From a bacterium (GTDB lineage Bacteria > Sysuimicrobiota > Sysuimicrobiia > Sysuimicrobiales > Segetimicrobiaceae): a DNA stretch of 64,000 bases. The DNA is taken from assembly GCA_035691305.1 (NCBI GenBank), contig DASSJF010000033.1, positions 43,257 to 107,256 on the forward strand, written 5' to 3'. Made by a program: the position numbers and the translations under genes. The notes under the pieces were generated by a model, which was given only the letters and a program-made list of their open reading frames with translations, made no database searches and had not been told where the DNA came from. Position 1 is the stretch's first letter; each line of letters opens with the position of its first letter. Positions 52,507 to 61,187 of this stretch are shown in pieces.

Positions 52507-53592
52507 GTGAATCCGCGCGAAACGACGGAGGCGCTGGAGGACCGGCTGCTTACTCCGTACGCCGCCCGCAGCGCCGCGTCCCGAGGACGGGCGCGGCCGG
52601 AAACTCCCGATTCCATCCGCACCGACTTCCAGCGCGACCGCGACCGGGTCGTCCACTCCAAGGCGTTCCGCCGCCTGATGCACAAGACGCAGGTGTTCAT
52701 CGCCCCGGAGGGCGACCACTACCGGACGCGCCTGACGCATACCCTCGAGGTGTCGCAGATCGCCCGCACGGTCGCGCGGGCGCTCCGGCTCAACGAGGAC
52801 CTCACCGAAGCGATCGTGCTCGCCCACGACCTCGGCCATCCGCCGTTCGGGCACGCCGGCGAGGAGGCGCTGAACGGCGTGATGGCGCCCCACGGCGGCT
52901 TCCGCCACGATGTGCAGAGCCTGCGCATCGTCGAGCTGCTGGAACGCCGGCGCACGCGCATCGGGCGGGTCGAGCACGGGCTCAACCTGACCTGGGAAGT
53001 GCGCGACGGGATCGGCGGCCACTCGAAAGGTCCGGCGGATCTCGAGACGCTGCCGCCGATCGACGAAACGCCGCCGGACGCGATGCCGCACACGGTCGAG
53101 GGGCAGCTGGCGCGCGTGTCCGACCGCGTCGCCTACGTTCACCACGACACCGACGACGCGATCCGGGCCGGACTGATCGGCGAACGGGACGTGCCGGCGT
53201 CCGTGCGGGATGTGCTCGGCGAGACGCGCGGCCAGTGGGTCGACGTGACGGTCCGCGACATCGTCGAGCGCTCGACGGGGAAGCCCCGGATCGAAATGAG
53301 CGATCCGATCCGGAGCGCGCTCAACCGGCTGAAGGACTTTCTCTTCGAGCGCGTCTACCTCGGCTCGGTGGCCAAGTCGGACATCGGCAAGGCGCAGCGT
53401 CTCGTGCGGGAGCTGTTCGACTATTTCGCCGCGCATCCGGATGAGATCGGGGACGAGGCCCGCGCGGCCTTGGAGGACGGCACGGCCGACGTGCACCGCG
53501 CCGTCTGCGACTTCCTCGCGGGAATGACCGACCGGTTCGCGATCCGCACGCACGAGCGGCTCTTCGTGCCGCGGGCCTGGGAGGGGCCGTAG
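52507..53592 (+). CDS. dgt: Deoxyguanosinetriphosphate triphosphohydrolase-like protein
   Basis: This HD-domain dNTP triphosphohydrolase splits dNTPs into nucleoside and triphosphate. The 361-residue protein fits the short (type 2) family. SRGRARPE and FQRDRDRVVHSKAFRRLMHKTQ open the protein. Metal ligands are His78 (LTHTLEVSQIAR) and His107/Asp108 (AHDLGHPPFGHAGEEAL), with a later Asp in SDRVAYVHHDTDDAI. GTG start. In Gram-positive genomes this gene often precedes dnaG-rpoD; here it is followed by the convergent oxidase cluster instead. Confidence 0.94.
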   Translation: MNPRETTEALEDRLLTPYAARSAASRGRARPETPDSIRTDFQRDRDRVVHSKAFRRLMHKTQVFIAPEGDHYRTRLTHTLEVSQIARTVARALRLNEDLTEAIVLAHDLGHPPFGHAGEEALNGVMAPHGGFRHDVQSLRIVELLERRRTRIGRVEHGLNLTWEVRDGIGGHSKGPADLETLPPIDETPPDAMPHTVEGQLARVSDRVAYVHHDTDDAIRAGLIGERDVPASVRDVLGETRGQWVDVTVRDIVERSTGKPRIEMSDPIRSALNRLKDFLFERVYLGSVAKSDIGKAQRLVRELFDYFAAHPDEIGDEARAALEDGTADVHRAVCDFLAGMTDRFAIRTHERLFVPRAWEGP

Positions 53593-53652
53593 GCACTACG
53601 CCGGTTCGACCCCGACGATCGCGACGCTGGCGGAACGCGTCGGGCGGTGGAC

Positions 53653-54009
53653 TCAGCGGGCTCCGAAGCGCTGCGCCGCGTCGGGCGCGATCATGAAGAA
53701 CATGAGCACCGCGAGGAGCAGCGGGGAGACCGCGATGCCCACCATCGCCACGCGCTCAAACTTGAGGTTCATGTAGTAAGCGGCGATCATCGAGGCTTTG
53801 ATCGAGGCGGTGATGATGAGGATCGTGACGCGCACCGCGGGCGGCAGGTGCCACGCCAGCACGGTACTGGCCTCGATTAGGGTCAGCAGCAGTAGGACGG
53901 CGAAACCGACCATGTAGACCCGCGTCACGCCTTCGGGTAGCGGCTGCGCGTGGAATTCCTCGGCTTCGCCGTGCTCCATCGCCCCGTGACCCGCCTGCGA
54001 ATCGCTCAT
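53653..54009 (-). CDS. Cytochrome c oxidase subunit IV family protein
   Basis: This is a small three-helix membrane subunit of heme-copper oxidases (prokaryotic subunit IV, CtaF/CoxD type). The 118-residue protein has a His/Glu-rich N-terminal tail, then helices VYMVGFAVLLLLTLIEASTV, VTILIITASIKASMIAAYYM and IAVSPLLLAVLMFFMIA. The segment KASMIAAYYMNLKFE is the family hallmark. It is the last gene of the minus-strand oxidase cluster, 18 bases after the second subunit III gene. Confidence 0.87.
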   Translation of the reverse strand: MSDSQAGHGAMEHGEAEEFHAQPLPEGVTRVYMVGFAVLLLLTLIEASTVLAWHLPPAVRVTILIITASIKASMIAAYYMNLKFERVAMVGIAVSPLLLAVLMFFMIAPDAAQRFGAR

Positions 54010-54027
54010 GTGCGTGAGGTCCTCCCT

Positions 54028-54651
54028 CTACAGCAGGTAGATCGACGGCCAGATGAACACCCAGACCAGGTCGACGAAGCCCCAGTAGAGCCCCGCGATC
54101 TCCAGGCCCTCCGCCGACCCGAGGTTCTTGGCGACGCGTACCGCCGTGGCCCACAGGTAGACGACGCCGCCCAGGACGTGCAGGCCGTGCAGGCCGGTGA
54201 TCGTAAAGAACGTGAAGCTGAACGCCGGCACGCCCCACGGGTTGCCGCCCATGCCGGCGCCGTCGCCGATCAGGTGCGACCATTCGAACGCCTGCAGGCA
54301 GACGAATACGGCACCCGCCATGACCGTCGCGACGAGGAAGCGGACCGCCGGTCCCCGCTGGCCGCGGCGGATCATGAAGACCGACAGCGCCATGGTCGTG
54401 CTGCTGAAGATCAAGATCGCGGTCATGCCGCCGGCCAGCCGGATGTTGAGGATCTCCGCGCGGTTCGGCCACATCGGCGCGCTGAAGCGCGCCGCCCAGA
54501 GCGCGACGAGCAAACCCGCGAACGTCATCGCGTCCGAGGCGAGGAACAGCCACATCATCAGCTTGCCCCAGCTGACGTCCCAGGGGGACCGCCCGCCGGC
54601 CCAGCGCTGCGCGAGGGTCGTGCCGTCGCCGTGAGTCTCGGTTGCCGCCAT
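54028..54651 (-). CDS. Cytochrome c oxidase subunit III (second copy)
   Basis: This is a heme-copper oxidase subunit III homologue (207 residues). It has GKLMMWLFLASDAMTFAGLL near the start, EFxH-like FEWSHLIGDG, FFTITGLHGLHVLGGVVYL with the conserved HxxH-type pattern, and a C-terminal LYWGFVDLVWVFIWPSIYLL helix. The ATG 54651 has GAGGAGG upstream; the longer frame is Cys/Ser-rich noise. It directly follows another subunit III gene on the same strand, so the cluster encodes two different subunit III proteins. Confidence 0.9.
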   Translation of the reverse strand: MAATETHGDGTTLAQRWAGGRSPWDVSWGKLMMWLFLASDAMTFAGLLVALWAARFSAPMWPNRAEILNIRLAGGMTAILIFSSTTMALSVFMIRRGQRGPAVRFLVATVMAGAVFVCLQAFEWSHLIGDGAGMGGNPWGVPAFSFTFFTITGLHGLHVLGGVVYLWATAVRVAKNLGSAEGLEIAGLYWGFVDLVWVFIWPSIYLL

Positions 54652-54679
54652 CAGCGCCTCCTCGCGCGTCGGACCGTGG

Positions 54680-55342
54680 TCAGGCCCAGAACAGCAGGGC
54701 AAAGAGATAGAGCCACAGCACGTCCAGGAAATGCCAGTAGAGCGCGAACACGCCGATCCCGGCGTGAGACCCAACCCCGTACCGTCCGGCGTGCGCCTTC
54801 CAGACGACCACGCCGAGCGCGACGAGCCCGCCGAGAAGGTGCGCCCCGTGCGCGCCGGTGAGCATGTAGAAGAAGCCGCTGTGCGGGTTGGACGAAATAT
54901 ACGCGCCCTGCGCCGCGAGCGATCGCCATGCGACGATCTGGCCGAGCAGGAACGCGCCGCCCAGCCAGGCGGTCGCGGAGAGCCCGCGCTGCAGTCCCCG
55001 GATGTCGCCCGCGGCGATCCGGCGGCGGGCCCACTCGAGGGTGCCGCTGCTCGCCAGCAGGATCGCGGTCGTCAACCATAGGACCGGAGGCATCGCGACG
55101 GTTCCCCAGCCCGGCTCCTGCCGCCGGGCAAGATAGGCCGTTGTGAACGCGACGAACAGCATCGCGATCGCCGTGAGCCCCGCGGCCATCCCGATCACCG
55201 CGGTGCTGATGGCGGGCCCGGACCCCGCGGACTCGTTTCCGCGGCCGCCCCGCCCGAAGCCGGAAGGTCCGGACGGGCGGCGGCCGCCGGGGCCGGCGGC
55301 CGGCCGGGTCTTGAGCGTCGTCTGCGCAGTCACCGCGTCCAT
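54680..55342 (-). CDS. Cytochrome c oxidase subunit III (first copy)
   Basis: This is a 220-residue subunit III homologue of the heme-copper oxidase. After a Gly/Pro/Arg-rich tail of about 40 residues come membrane helices. FVAFTTAYLARRQ, YISSNPHSGFFYMLTGAHGAHLLGG (landmark YMLTGAHGAHLLGG) and a terminal VFALYWHFLDVLWLYLFALL are typical of subunit III. It differs clearly from the second copy (for example TGAHGAH versus TGLHGLH), so this is not a recent duplication. It lies between coxA and the second copy. Confidence 0.88.
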   Translation of the reverse strand: MDAVTAQTTLKTRPAAGPGGRRPSGPSGFGRGGRGNESAGSGPAISTAVIGMAAGLTAIAMLFVAFTTAYLARRQEPGWGTVAMPPVLWLTTAILLASSGTLEWARRRIAAGDIRGLQRGLSATAWLGGAFLLGQIVAWRSLAAQGAYISSNPHSGFFYMLTGAHGAHLLGGLVALGVVVWKAHAGRYGVGSHAGIGVFALYWHFLDVLWLYLFALLFWA

Positions 55343-55358
55343 CCCGGCGTCCGGTCCG

Positions 55359-57107
55359 CTACGAGGACGCGCCGCCCGCGGGGACGGCCGACGGCGCCTG
55401 CCACTGCGGGCTGTAGTCTTGCGCCGCGCCGGGCACGGAGTAGTCGTACGGCCAGCGATAGACAACGGGAAGCGACGGGCCCCAGTTACCGTGCGGTGGC
55501 GGCGACGGCGTCGCCCACTCCAGCGAGTTCGCGTGCCACGGGTTCTGCTCAGCGACCGGGCCGGCGACCATGCTCCTGAAGAAATTGTAGATGAACAGGA
55601 ACTGCGCCGCGCCGAGCATGAAGGCGGCGAACGAGATGAACGTGTCGATCGGGCCGGCGCGGCTCAGGAACGGGTACACGGCCGTATCGTACAGGCGCCG
55701 GCTGTTCCCGATGAAGCCGAGGAAGTGCATCGGGAAGAACGTCGCGTAGATGCCGAGGAACGTGAACACGAAGTGGATCTTGCCGAGCCGCTCGTCCATC
55801 ATCCGGCCGAACAGCTTCGGAAACCAGTAGTAGGTGCCGGCGAAGATGGAGAACAGCGCCGCGGCGGCCATCACGAAATGGAAGTGCGCGATCACGAAGT
55901 ACGTGTCGTGCAGGTAGATGTCGACCGGCGCGGCGGCGAGGAAGATCCCGCTGAGCCCGCCGGTGACGAACAGCGAGACGAAGGCGATCGCGAACAGCAT
56001 CGCGGTCGTGAAATGGATGCGGCCCTGCCACAGCGTGGTGCACCAGTTGAATGTCTTGATCGCCGACGGCACGGCGATGGCGATCGTCGATCCGAGGAAC
56101 GCCGCGCCGAGCAGCGGCGACATGCCGCTCACGAACATGTGGTGGCCCCACACGAGGAAGCTCAGGAACCCGATCGCCGACAGGGACAGGACCATCGCCT
56201 TGTAGCCGAAGATCGGCTTGCGGGTGAACGTCGAGATCACGTCGGAAACGATCCCCATCGGCGTGAGGATCAGGATGTAGACCTCGGGATGGCCGAAGAA
56301 CCAGAAGAGGTGCTGCCACAGCAGCGCGTCGCCGTTCTTGTTCCCGAGCACCTGCCCGGCGACGAGCAGGTTGGGCGGAATGAAGAAGCTGGTGCCGGCC
56401 GTCTTGTCCAGGATCAGCATCACCACCGCGGCGGTCAGGACGGGGAACGACAGCAGGGCGAGGATCGCCGTGATGAAGATGCCCCACAACGTCAGCGGCA
56501 TCCGGCCCATCGAGAGGCCGCGGGCCCGCATGTTGATGATCGTGGTGAGGAAGTTGAGCGACCCGAACAGCGACGAGAACAGGACGAACAGGATCGAGAT
56601 CGCCCAGAGCGTCTGGCCGTAGGCGCCGCTCGGCGAGAACTTCGCCACCGCTGACAGCGGCGCGTACGACGTCCAGCCGTTGCCGGCCGGCCCGCCGGGG
56701 ACGAAGAACGACGCCAGCAGCACCAGCACGCCGGGGAACAGCGTCCAGTACGACATCATGTTCAGGAACGGGAAGGCCATGTCGCGCGCGCCGATCATGA
56801 GCGGGATCAGGAAGTTTCCGAACGCGCCGGTGAGGATCGATGTCAGGAAGAAGAAAATCATCACCGTGCCGTGCATCGTCGCCGCGGCGAGATACTGGCC
56901 GGGATCGAGTACGCCGTTCTGCGGCCAGCCGAGGTGGGCCCGCATCAGCATCGCGAGCGCACCGCCGACCATCGCCATGAACAGCGTCGTCAGATAGTAC
57001 TGCTTGCCGATCATCTTGTGGTCGAGGCTGAAGATGTAGTGGCGGATGAAGCTCTCGGTGTGGGCGTCGTGCCCGGCCGTTCCTTCGTGTACCGCGAGGG
57101 CATCCAT
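55359..57107 (-). CDS. Cytochrome c oxidase subunit I
   Basis: This is the catalytic heme-copper subunit that reduces oxygen and pumps protons. The 582-residue protein has about 12 helices. Heme ligands are His in MHGTVMIFF and in HDTYFVIAHFHFVM. CuB ligands are in FWFFGHPEVYILIL (with the cross-linked Tyr) and VWGHHMFVSG. GHPEVY carries the Glu of the A1-type D channel, so this looks like an A1-family (aa3-like) enzyme. The C-terminus has a Pro-rich tail of about 55 residues. The order cupredoxin, subunit II, I, III, III, IV is one minus-strand cluster. Confidence 0.96.
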   Translation of the reverse strand: MDALAVHEGTAGHDAHTESFIRHYIFSLDHKMIGKQYYLTTLFMAMVGGALAMLMRAHLGWPQNGVLDPGQYLAAATMHGTVMIFFFLTSILTGAFGNFLIPLMIGARDMAFPFLNMMSYWTLFPGVLVLLASFFVPGGPAGNGWTSYAPLSAVAKFSPSGAYGQTLWAISILFVLFSSLFGSLNFLTTIINMRARGLSMGRMPLTLWGIFITAILALLSFPVLTAAVVMLILDKTAGTSFFIPPNLLVAGQVLGNKNGDALLWQHLFWFFGHPEVYILILTPMGIVSDVISTFTRKPIFGYKAMVLSLSAIGFLSFLVWGHHMFVSGMSPLLGAAFLGSTIAIAVPSAIKTFNWCTTLWQGRIHFTTAMLFAIAFVSLFVTGGLSGIFLAAAPVDIYLHDTYFVIAHFHFVMAAAALFSIFAGTYYWFPKLFGRMMDERLGKIHFVFTFLGIYATFFPMHFLGFIGNSRRLYDTAVYPFLSRAGPIDTFISFAAFMLGAAQFLFIYNFFRSMVAGPVAEQNPWHANSLEWATPSPPPHGNWGPSLPVVYRWPYDYSVPGAAQDYSPQWQAPSAVPAGGASS

Positions 57108-57124
57108 CAGGCGCGACTCCTTGG

Positions 57125-57958
57125 CTAGTGCTGTTCCTGCTTCGCCAGCCAGGCGTCGAAGGCAGCCTGGTCGGCTTCAACGACCATGTTACCACGCATC
57201 GTGTAATGCCCGACCCCGCACAGTTGCGCGCAGGCGATCTGGTACGCGCCCGCGCGGTCCGGCGTAAACCAGATGCTGATCGTCCGCCCCGGCACCGCGT
57301 CCTGCTTCACGCGGAAGTTCGGCAGGAAGAAGCTGTGGATCACGTCGAGGGAGCGGACGACGACCTTCACCGGCCGGTCGTTCACGACGTGAAACTCGTT
57401 CGTGACGACGACGTTGGTCTTGCTGTCCGGATCGCCCGGGTCGAGCCCGAGAGGGTTGCCGGCGCTGATGAACTTGGCATCCGTCCGCGCGAGCCTGCCG
57501 TCGGGCCCCGGGTAGCGCACATACCACAGGAACTGGCGGCCCGTCACCTCCACCAGCTGGGCGTTGGCCGGCGGCGGGCTGTAGACGTGCGCCCAGACGA
57601 TCTCGCCCAGGATCGCGAGGATGACGAGGCCGGCCGCGGGCACGAGCGTCCAGGTCAGCTCCGCCCCGAGGTGCTCGTGCCAATGGGCGGCCGGGCGGGA
57701 TCCGTAGGCCGCGTACCGGATCAACGCAACCGCGACAAACAGGTGCACCGCGATGAACGCGATGCCCGTCGCGACGAGAATCGCGTTGAACATCTCGTCG
57801 GCGGCGGCGCCCTGCTTCGAGGCAAGCGGCTGCAGCCACCAAATGTGCGCCGCGACGATAAACGAGACCACCCCGGCGGCGAGGATGAAAAGAATCAGCA
57901 CACCCATCCATCGCCCCGCGGCGCGCTCGTCGCGCGGCATGGTCGACCCAGAGTTCAT
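57125..57958 (-). CDS. Cytochrome c oxidase subunit II
   Basis: This subunit accepts electrons at a dinuclear CuA centre outside the membrane. The 277-residue protein has two N-terminal helices (about 18-42 and 60-85), GRQFLWYVRYPG, VIHSFFLPNFRVKQDAVPG (His208) and the CuA motif CAQLCGVGHYTM (Cys243, Cys247, His251, Met254). No cytochrome c domain is fused to its C-terminus, so this is not a caa3 enzyme. ATG 57958 was preferred to a TTG two codons earlier; GGAGG lies upstream. There is no Cys near the N-terminus for lipid anchoring. Confidence 0.95.
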   Translation of the reverse strand: MNSGSTMPRDERAAGRWMGVLILFILAAGVVSFIVAAHIWWLQPLASKQGAAADEMFNAILVATGIAFIAVHLFVAVALIRYAAYGSRPAAHWHEHLGAELTWTLVPAAGLVILAILGEIVWAHVYSPPPANAQLVEVTGRQFLWYVRYPGPDGRLARTDAKFISAGNPLGLDPGDPDSKTNVVVTNEFHVVNDRPVKVVVRSLDVIHSFFLPNFRVKQDAVPGRTISIWFTPDRAGAYQIACAQLCGVGHYTMRGNMVVEADQAAFDAWLAKQEQH

Positions 57959-58102
57959 TGGCAACGATCCTCCGGGGAAACGCGTCGTACGCCGAACCCT
58001 ATCTGCCGCGGGACCCCCGCCGCGTCGGCGGCTCCCGCGATTCTTTACGAAGTTACAGAACGTTCGTCCCGGAATCCCGCCTTCCCTACTTGATCCGGCC
58101 GA

Positions 58103-58618
58103 TCACTTCGCGACGGACAGGTTCGGCTTGGCGCCGGGCGTCACGTCGAACGTGCCGTACATGCCGAGCAGGGCGTGGCCGGGGAAGCCGCAGACGAAGA
58201 GATAGTGTCCCGCCTTGGACGCGGTGAACCGGACGTCCACGGACTTGCCGGCCAGCAGCCCGGCGGTGGCGTTCGGGGTCTCGGCGCCGGGGAACGCCGG
58301 CTGCGGCTCCGCCTGGGCGGGCAGGGCCGGGGACTTGGCGGAGCCTTTGAGCGGAACCACCTGGAAGCTGTGAGGGAGCACGGCCGTCTTGGCGTTCTCG
58401 AACTTGATGTGAACCGGCGTGCCGGGGGCGACGGTGATGGTGAGGCGGCCCTTGTCGGTGCCGTTGAAGTTCTGTCCGCCGTTCGCGGACGTTTGATTCG
58501 CGACGATCGTGAACGTGGCTTCGGCGGCGGCGTGCGCGCGAGATGCCGCGGCGGCCGCGACGGCCGAGGCGAGCAAGGCGAAACAGAGCACCCGGACAAG
58601 CGTGCGCGGAGCGAGCAT
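58103..58618 (-). CDS. Sulfocyanin-like cupredoxin (exported blue copper protein)
   Basis: This is a 171-residue protein with a clear signal peptide (about 1-30, ending ASRAHA) and a cupredoxin domain. Predicted type 1 copper ligands are His83 (VLPHSF), Cys143, His148 and Met153 in FVCGFPGHALLGM. The long insert between the first His and the Cys (KGSAKSPALPAQAEPQPA) is typical of sulfocyanins. AGGAGGT precedes the ATG. It lies 145 bases upstream of the oxidase subunit II gene on the same strand, so a role as electron donor to the oxidase, in place of cytochrome c, is plausible. Confidence 0.88.
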   Translation of the reverse strand: MLAPRTLVRVLCFALLASAVAAAAASRAHAAAEATFTIVANQTSANGGQNFNGTDKGRLTITVAPGTPVHIKFENAKTAVLPHSFQVVPLKGSAKSPALPAQAEPQPAFPGAETPNATAGLLAGKSVDVRFTASKAGHYLFVCGFPGHALLGMYGTFDVTPGAKPNLSVAK

Positions 58619-58681
58619 TACGACCTCCTGTGAGCCGGCAGCGGGGAATGGCGGTGCCGTCAGCGTTTTTTGTTCTTCCTT

Positions 58682-58710
58682 ATATTAGACGCGCTTCGTA
58701 CGGTCGTCAA
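58682..58710 (-). promoter_or_regulatory. Promoter of the cupredoxin/oxidase cluster
   Basis: On the minus strand TTGACG (complement of 58705-58710), a 17-base spacer and TAATAT (complement of 58682-58687) form a good vegetative promoter. Transcription would start near 58675, giving a leader of about 57 bases before the cupredoxin ATG. It lies in the 273-base divergent region shared with livK; no clear livK promoter was found there. Confidence 0.7.
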
Positions 58711-58891
58711 ACGCCCGTTGGTTTCTCGACACCGCCGGGACCGCCCCCCTCCGAAGAATAAATGGAACGCGAAGACGGTGTTGCTACGTACGGAGGAGAA
58801 GGCATGGCGGTAGGGAATCCATGCCGGGCTCGGCCGAGGCCCCGCGTCCGCGGCGGACCAGATGGCCGGCAATGGGGAGGGGAGGGAATCT

Positions 58892-60148
58892 ATGGTAGGG
58901 GCTTGGCGCAACCGTGTGCTCGGGCTCGTCGTAGCGGCCACGCTGGTAGTCTCGCTGGTGACGCTCGGCGGCCTCTCACGCACGCACGCCGCCGCCATGA
59001 AGACGCTCTACGTCGGCATCACGCTGCCGCTCACCGGTGCGGACGCTGAAGACGCGGAGCTGATCAAGGACGGCGCGATGCTGGCGATCGACGAGGCCAA
59101 TGCGAAGGGCGGCGTGGCGGGATACAAGATCGAGGCGATCGTCCTCGACTCGGGGACCGCGACGGCCGGACAGTACGATCCGGCGCAGGCGGCCACCAAC
59201 ACCCGCAAGCTCGTCGCGAACATGGGCGTGGTCGCGAACATCGGCCCGCAGATGAGCGGCGAGGGCAAGGCGATGTCGGCGATTCTGAGCGAAGCCGACA
59301 TGGCGACGATCACCCCCAGCTCGACGAACCCGGACATCACGGACCCTAAGTTCGCGTCGCAGTACCGGCCCAAGGGCAAAGCGGTCTACTTCCGCACCGT
59401 CACCACCGACGCGTTCCAGGGCCCGAACATGGCCAACTTCTACGCCGAGAAACTCCACGCGAAGACCGTGTACGTGCTGGATGACTCCGGCGCGTACGGC
59501 GTGGGTATCGCGGACACGTTCTCGAGGCGGGCGCAGGAAAAGGGTATCAAGATTCTCGGCCGCGATCAGCTCAATCCGAAGGAAGCCGACTACACCACGA
59601 TCCTCACCAAGATCAAGGGCATGAACCCCGACGCCCTCTATTACGGCGGCGTCCAGGGCGCGGGCACCAAGCTCGCCAAGCAGGCCTACGACGTCATGCC
59701 GAAGCTCCCCAAGGGCGGCGGCGACGGCGTGTACAGCGGCGCGATGCTGAAGGGCGCGGGCTTCCCGGCCTCCGACGGCTGGTACGCGACGATCGCCGGC
59801 CCGCACCTCTTGGCCAACCCCGAAGTGCAGCCGTTCGTGAAGTCGTTCGCGGCGAAATACAACAAGCAGCCGGGCGACTACTCGATCACCGCGTATGACG
59901 CGGCGCTCGTGGTCCTCGACGCGATCAAGCGCGTCGCGGCGAAGGGCCAGACCCCGGACCGGCACAACATCCGGGACGCGATCCAGGCCAGCAGCCTGAA
60001 GACGCTTCAGGGCCCCATCTCGTTCGACCAGAACGGCGACATCAAGAGCCGGGTGGTCAGCGTGTTCCAGGTCGTCCACGACTCGAAGTTCCCGGACGAC
60101 GACATTCTGCACCAGTACAAGTACATCGGCGTCGCCCCGGAGAACTAG
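58892..60148 (+). CDS. livK: Branched-chain amino acid type ABC transporter substrate-binding protein
   Basis: This is the exported solute-binding protein of a HAAT-family importer (418 residues). The signal peptide covers about residues 1-35 and ends near SRTHAAA. The mature part starts KTLYVGITLPLTGADAEDAE, then has GAMLAIDEANAKGGVAGYKIE and the type I periplasmic-binding fold (Peripla_BP_6). ATG 58892 has a G-rich GGGGAGGGGAGGG site. Substrates of this family range from branched-chain amino acids to amides, urea and aromatics, so the livK symbol denotes position, not proven specificity. A 13-bp hairpin separates it from livH. Confidence 0.9.
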   Translation: MVGAWRNRVLGLVVAATLVVSLVTLGGLSRTHAAAMKTLYVGITLPLTGADAEDAELIKDGAMLAIDEANAKGGVAGYKIEAIVLDSGTATAGQYDPAQAATNTRKLVANMGVVANIGPQMSGEGKAMSAILSEADMATITPSSTNPDITDPKFASQYRPKGKAVYFRTVTTDAFQGPNMANFYAEKLHAKTVYVLDDSGAYGVGIADTFSRRAQEKGIKILGRDQLNPKEADYTTILTKIKGMNPDALYYGGVQGAGTKLAKQAYDVMPKLPKGGGDGVYSGAMLKGAGFPASDGWYATIAGPHLLANPEVQPFVKSFAAKYNKQPGDYSITAYDAALVVLDAIKRVAAKGQTPDRHNIRDAIQASSLKTLQGPISFDQNGDIKSRVVSVFQVVHDSKFPDDDILHQYKYIGVAPEN

Positions 60149-60173
60149 GCCGGGACACGTGGTCTGACGCGAC

Positions 60174-60203
60174 GGGAGCGGGCCGCCTGAGCGGCCCGCT
60201 CCC
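60174..60203 (+). terminator. Perfect hairpin between livK and livH
   Basis: GGGAGCGGGCCGC (60174-60186) pairs perfectly with GCGGCCCGCTCCC (60191-60203) around a CTGA loop, with outer GACGC/GCGTC pairing (60166-60170 with 60205-60209). There is no T-run. It probably stabilises the livK message or causes partial termination, so that binding protein exceeds permease. Confidence 0.75.
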
Positions 60204-60248
60204 CGCGTCGGGCCGCCGTGCACCTCGACCGGCAGGAGCCGCCAGCCC

Positions 60249-61178
60249 GTGACCTACCACGACGTACTCGTCCAACAGATCATCAACGGCCTGAGCCTGG
60301 GGGCGATGTACTCGCTGCTCGCGCTCGGCTTCACGATGGTCTACGGCATCATCGAGCTGATCAACTTCGCCCACTTCAACGTGTTCATGATCGGCTCGTT
60401 CATCGCGGCGATCGCGCTGCACGCCGTCGGGGCGTCGGGCCAGTCCCGGATCCTCTACGGGGTGCCGCTCGTCGGTGCGCTGGCGTTCGCGTTCGCGGCG
60501 GCGATGCTGTTCTGCGGCGCGCTCGGGGTGGTCATCGAGCGGGTCGGCCTGCGGCCGATGCGGAACGTGCGGGGCACCGCGGCGATGATCACCACGATCG
60601 GCATCTCCTATATCCTCTTCAACGTCGTGCTGCTGCGGACCGGCGCCTCCACCCTCAACTATCCCAATCCGGTGCCGGTGCTCGGCTGGTCGATCGGGGG
60701 AGCGACCCTGCGCCTGCGGGAGATTCTGCTGTGGAGCGTGTCGCTCGTCCTGATGGGCGGCCTGCACCTCTTCGTGCGCAGGAGCAAGATCGGGAAAGCG
60801 ATGCGCGCCACGGCCCAGGATTCCGAGGCGGCGCGGATGATGGGCATCGACGTCGACCGCGTCGTCATGCTGACGTTCTTCATCGGCTCGGCCCTCGCCG
60901 GCGCGGCGGGCATGATCTTCGGGCTCTACTACAACTTCACGAGCTTCATCATCGGCTATACGGCCGGGCTCCGCGCGTTCACCGCGGCGGTGCTCGGCGG
61001 CATCGGGAACGTGCTCGGCGCGATGATGGGTGGGGTGATCATCGGTCTGATCGAGGCGCTCGGCGGTCAGCTGCTCGCCGTTCGGTGGACGGACATCATC
61101 ATCTTCGGCATTCTGATCATCGTGCTGGTGTTCCGTCCGACCGGGCTCCTGGGCATCGCCTCGCCGAACAAGTCGTGA
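60249..61178 (+). CDS. livH: Branched-chain amino acid type ABC transporter permease (LivH)
   Basis: This is the first membrane subunit of the HAAT importer. The 309-residue protein has INGLSLGAMYSLLALGFTMVYGIIELINFAHF (landmarks NGLSLGAMYSLLALG and GIIELINFAHF), a typical LivH opening. The cytoplasmic loop KAMRATAQDSEAARMMGIDV (EAA equivalent) follows, and the C-terminus is FRPTGLLG. GTG start with GGAG upstream. It lies 100 bases after livK and 9 bases before the livM-livG fusion. Confidence 0.94.
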   Translation: MTYHDVLVQQIINGLSLGAMYSLLALGFTMVYGIIELINFAHFNVFMIGSFIAAIALHAVGASGQSRILYGVPLVGALAFAFAAAMLFCGALGVVIERVGLRPMRNVRGTAAMITTIGISYILFNVVLLRTGASTLNYPNPVPVLGWSIGGATLRLREILLWSVSLVLMGGLHLFVRRSKIGKAMRATAQDSEAARMMGIDVDRVVMLTFFIGSALAGAAGMIFGLYYNFTSFIIGYTAGLRAFTAAVLGGIGNVLGAMMGGVIIGLIEALGGQLLAVRWTDIIIFGILIIVLVFRPTGLLGIASPNKS

Positions 61179-61187
61179 GCGTACGCC

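Noticed and set aside
53603..53613. GGTTCGACCCC, resembling a tRNA T-loop
   Set aside because: The flanking bases do not form a good T-stem, and no acceptor, D or anticodon arms are found in the 60-base gap after dgt.
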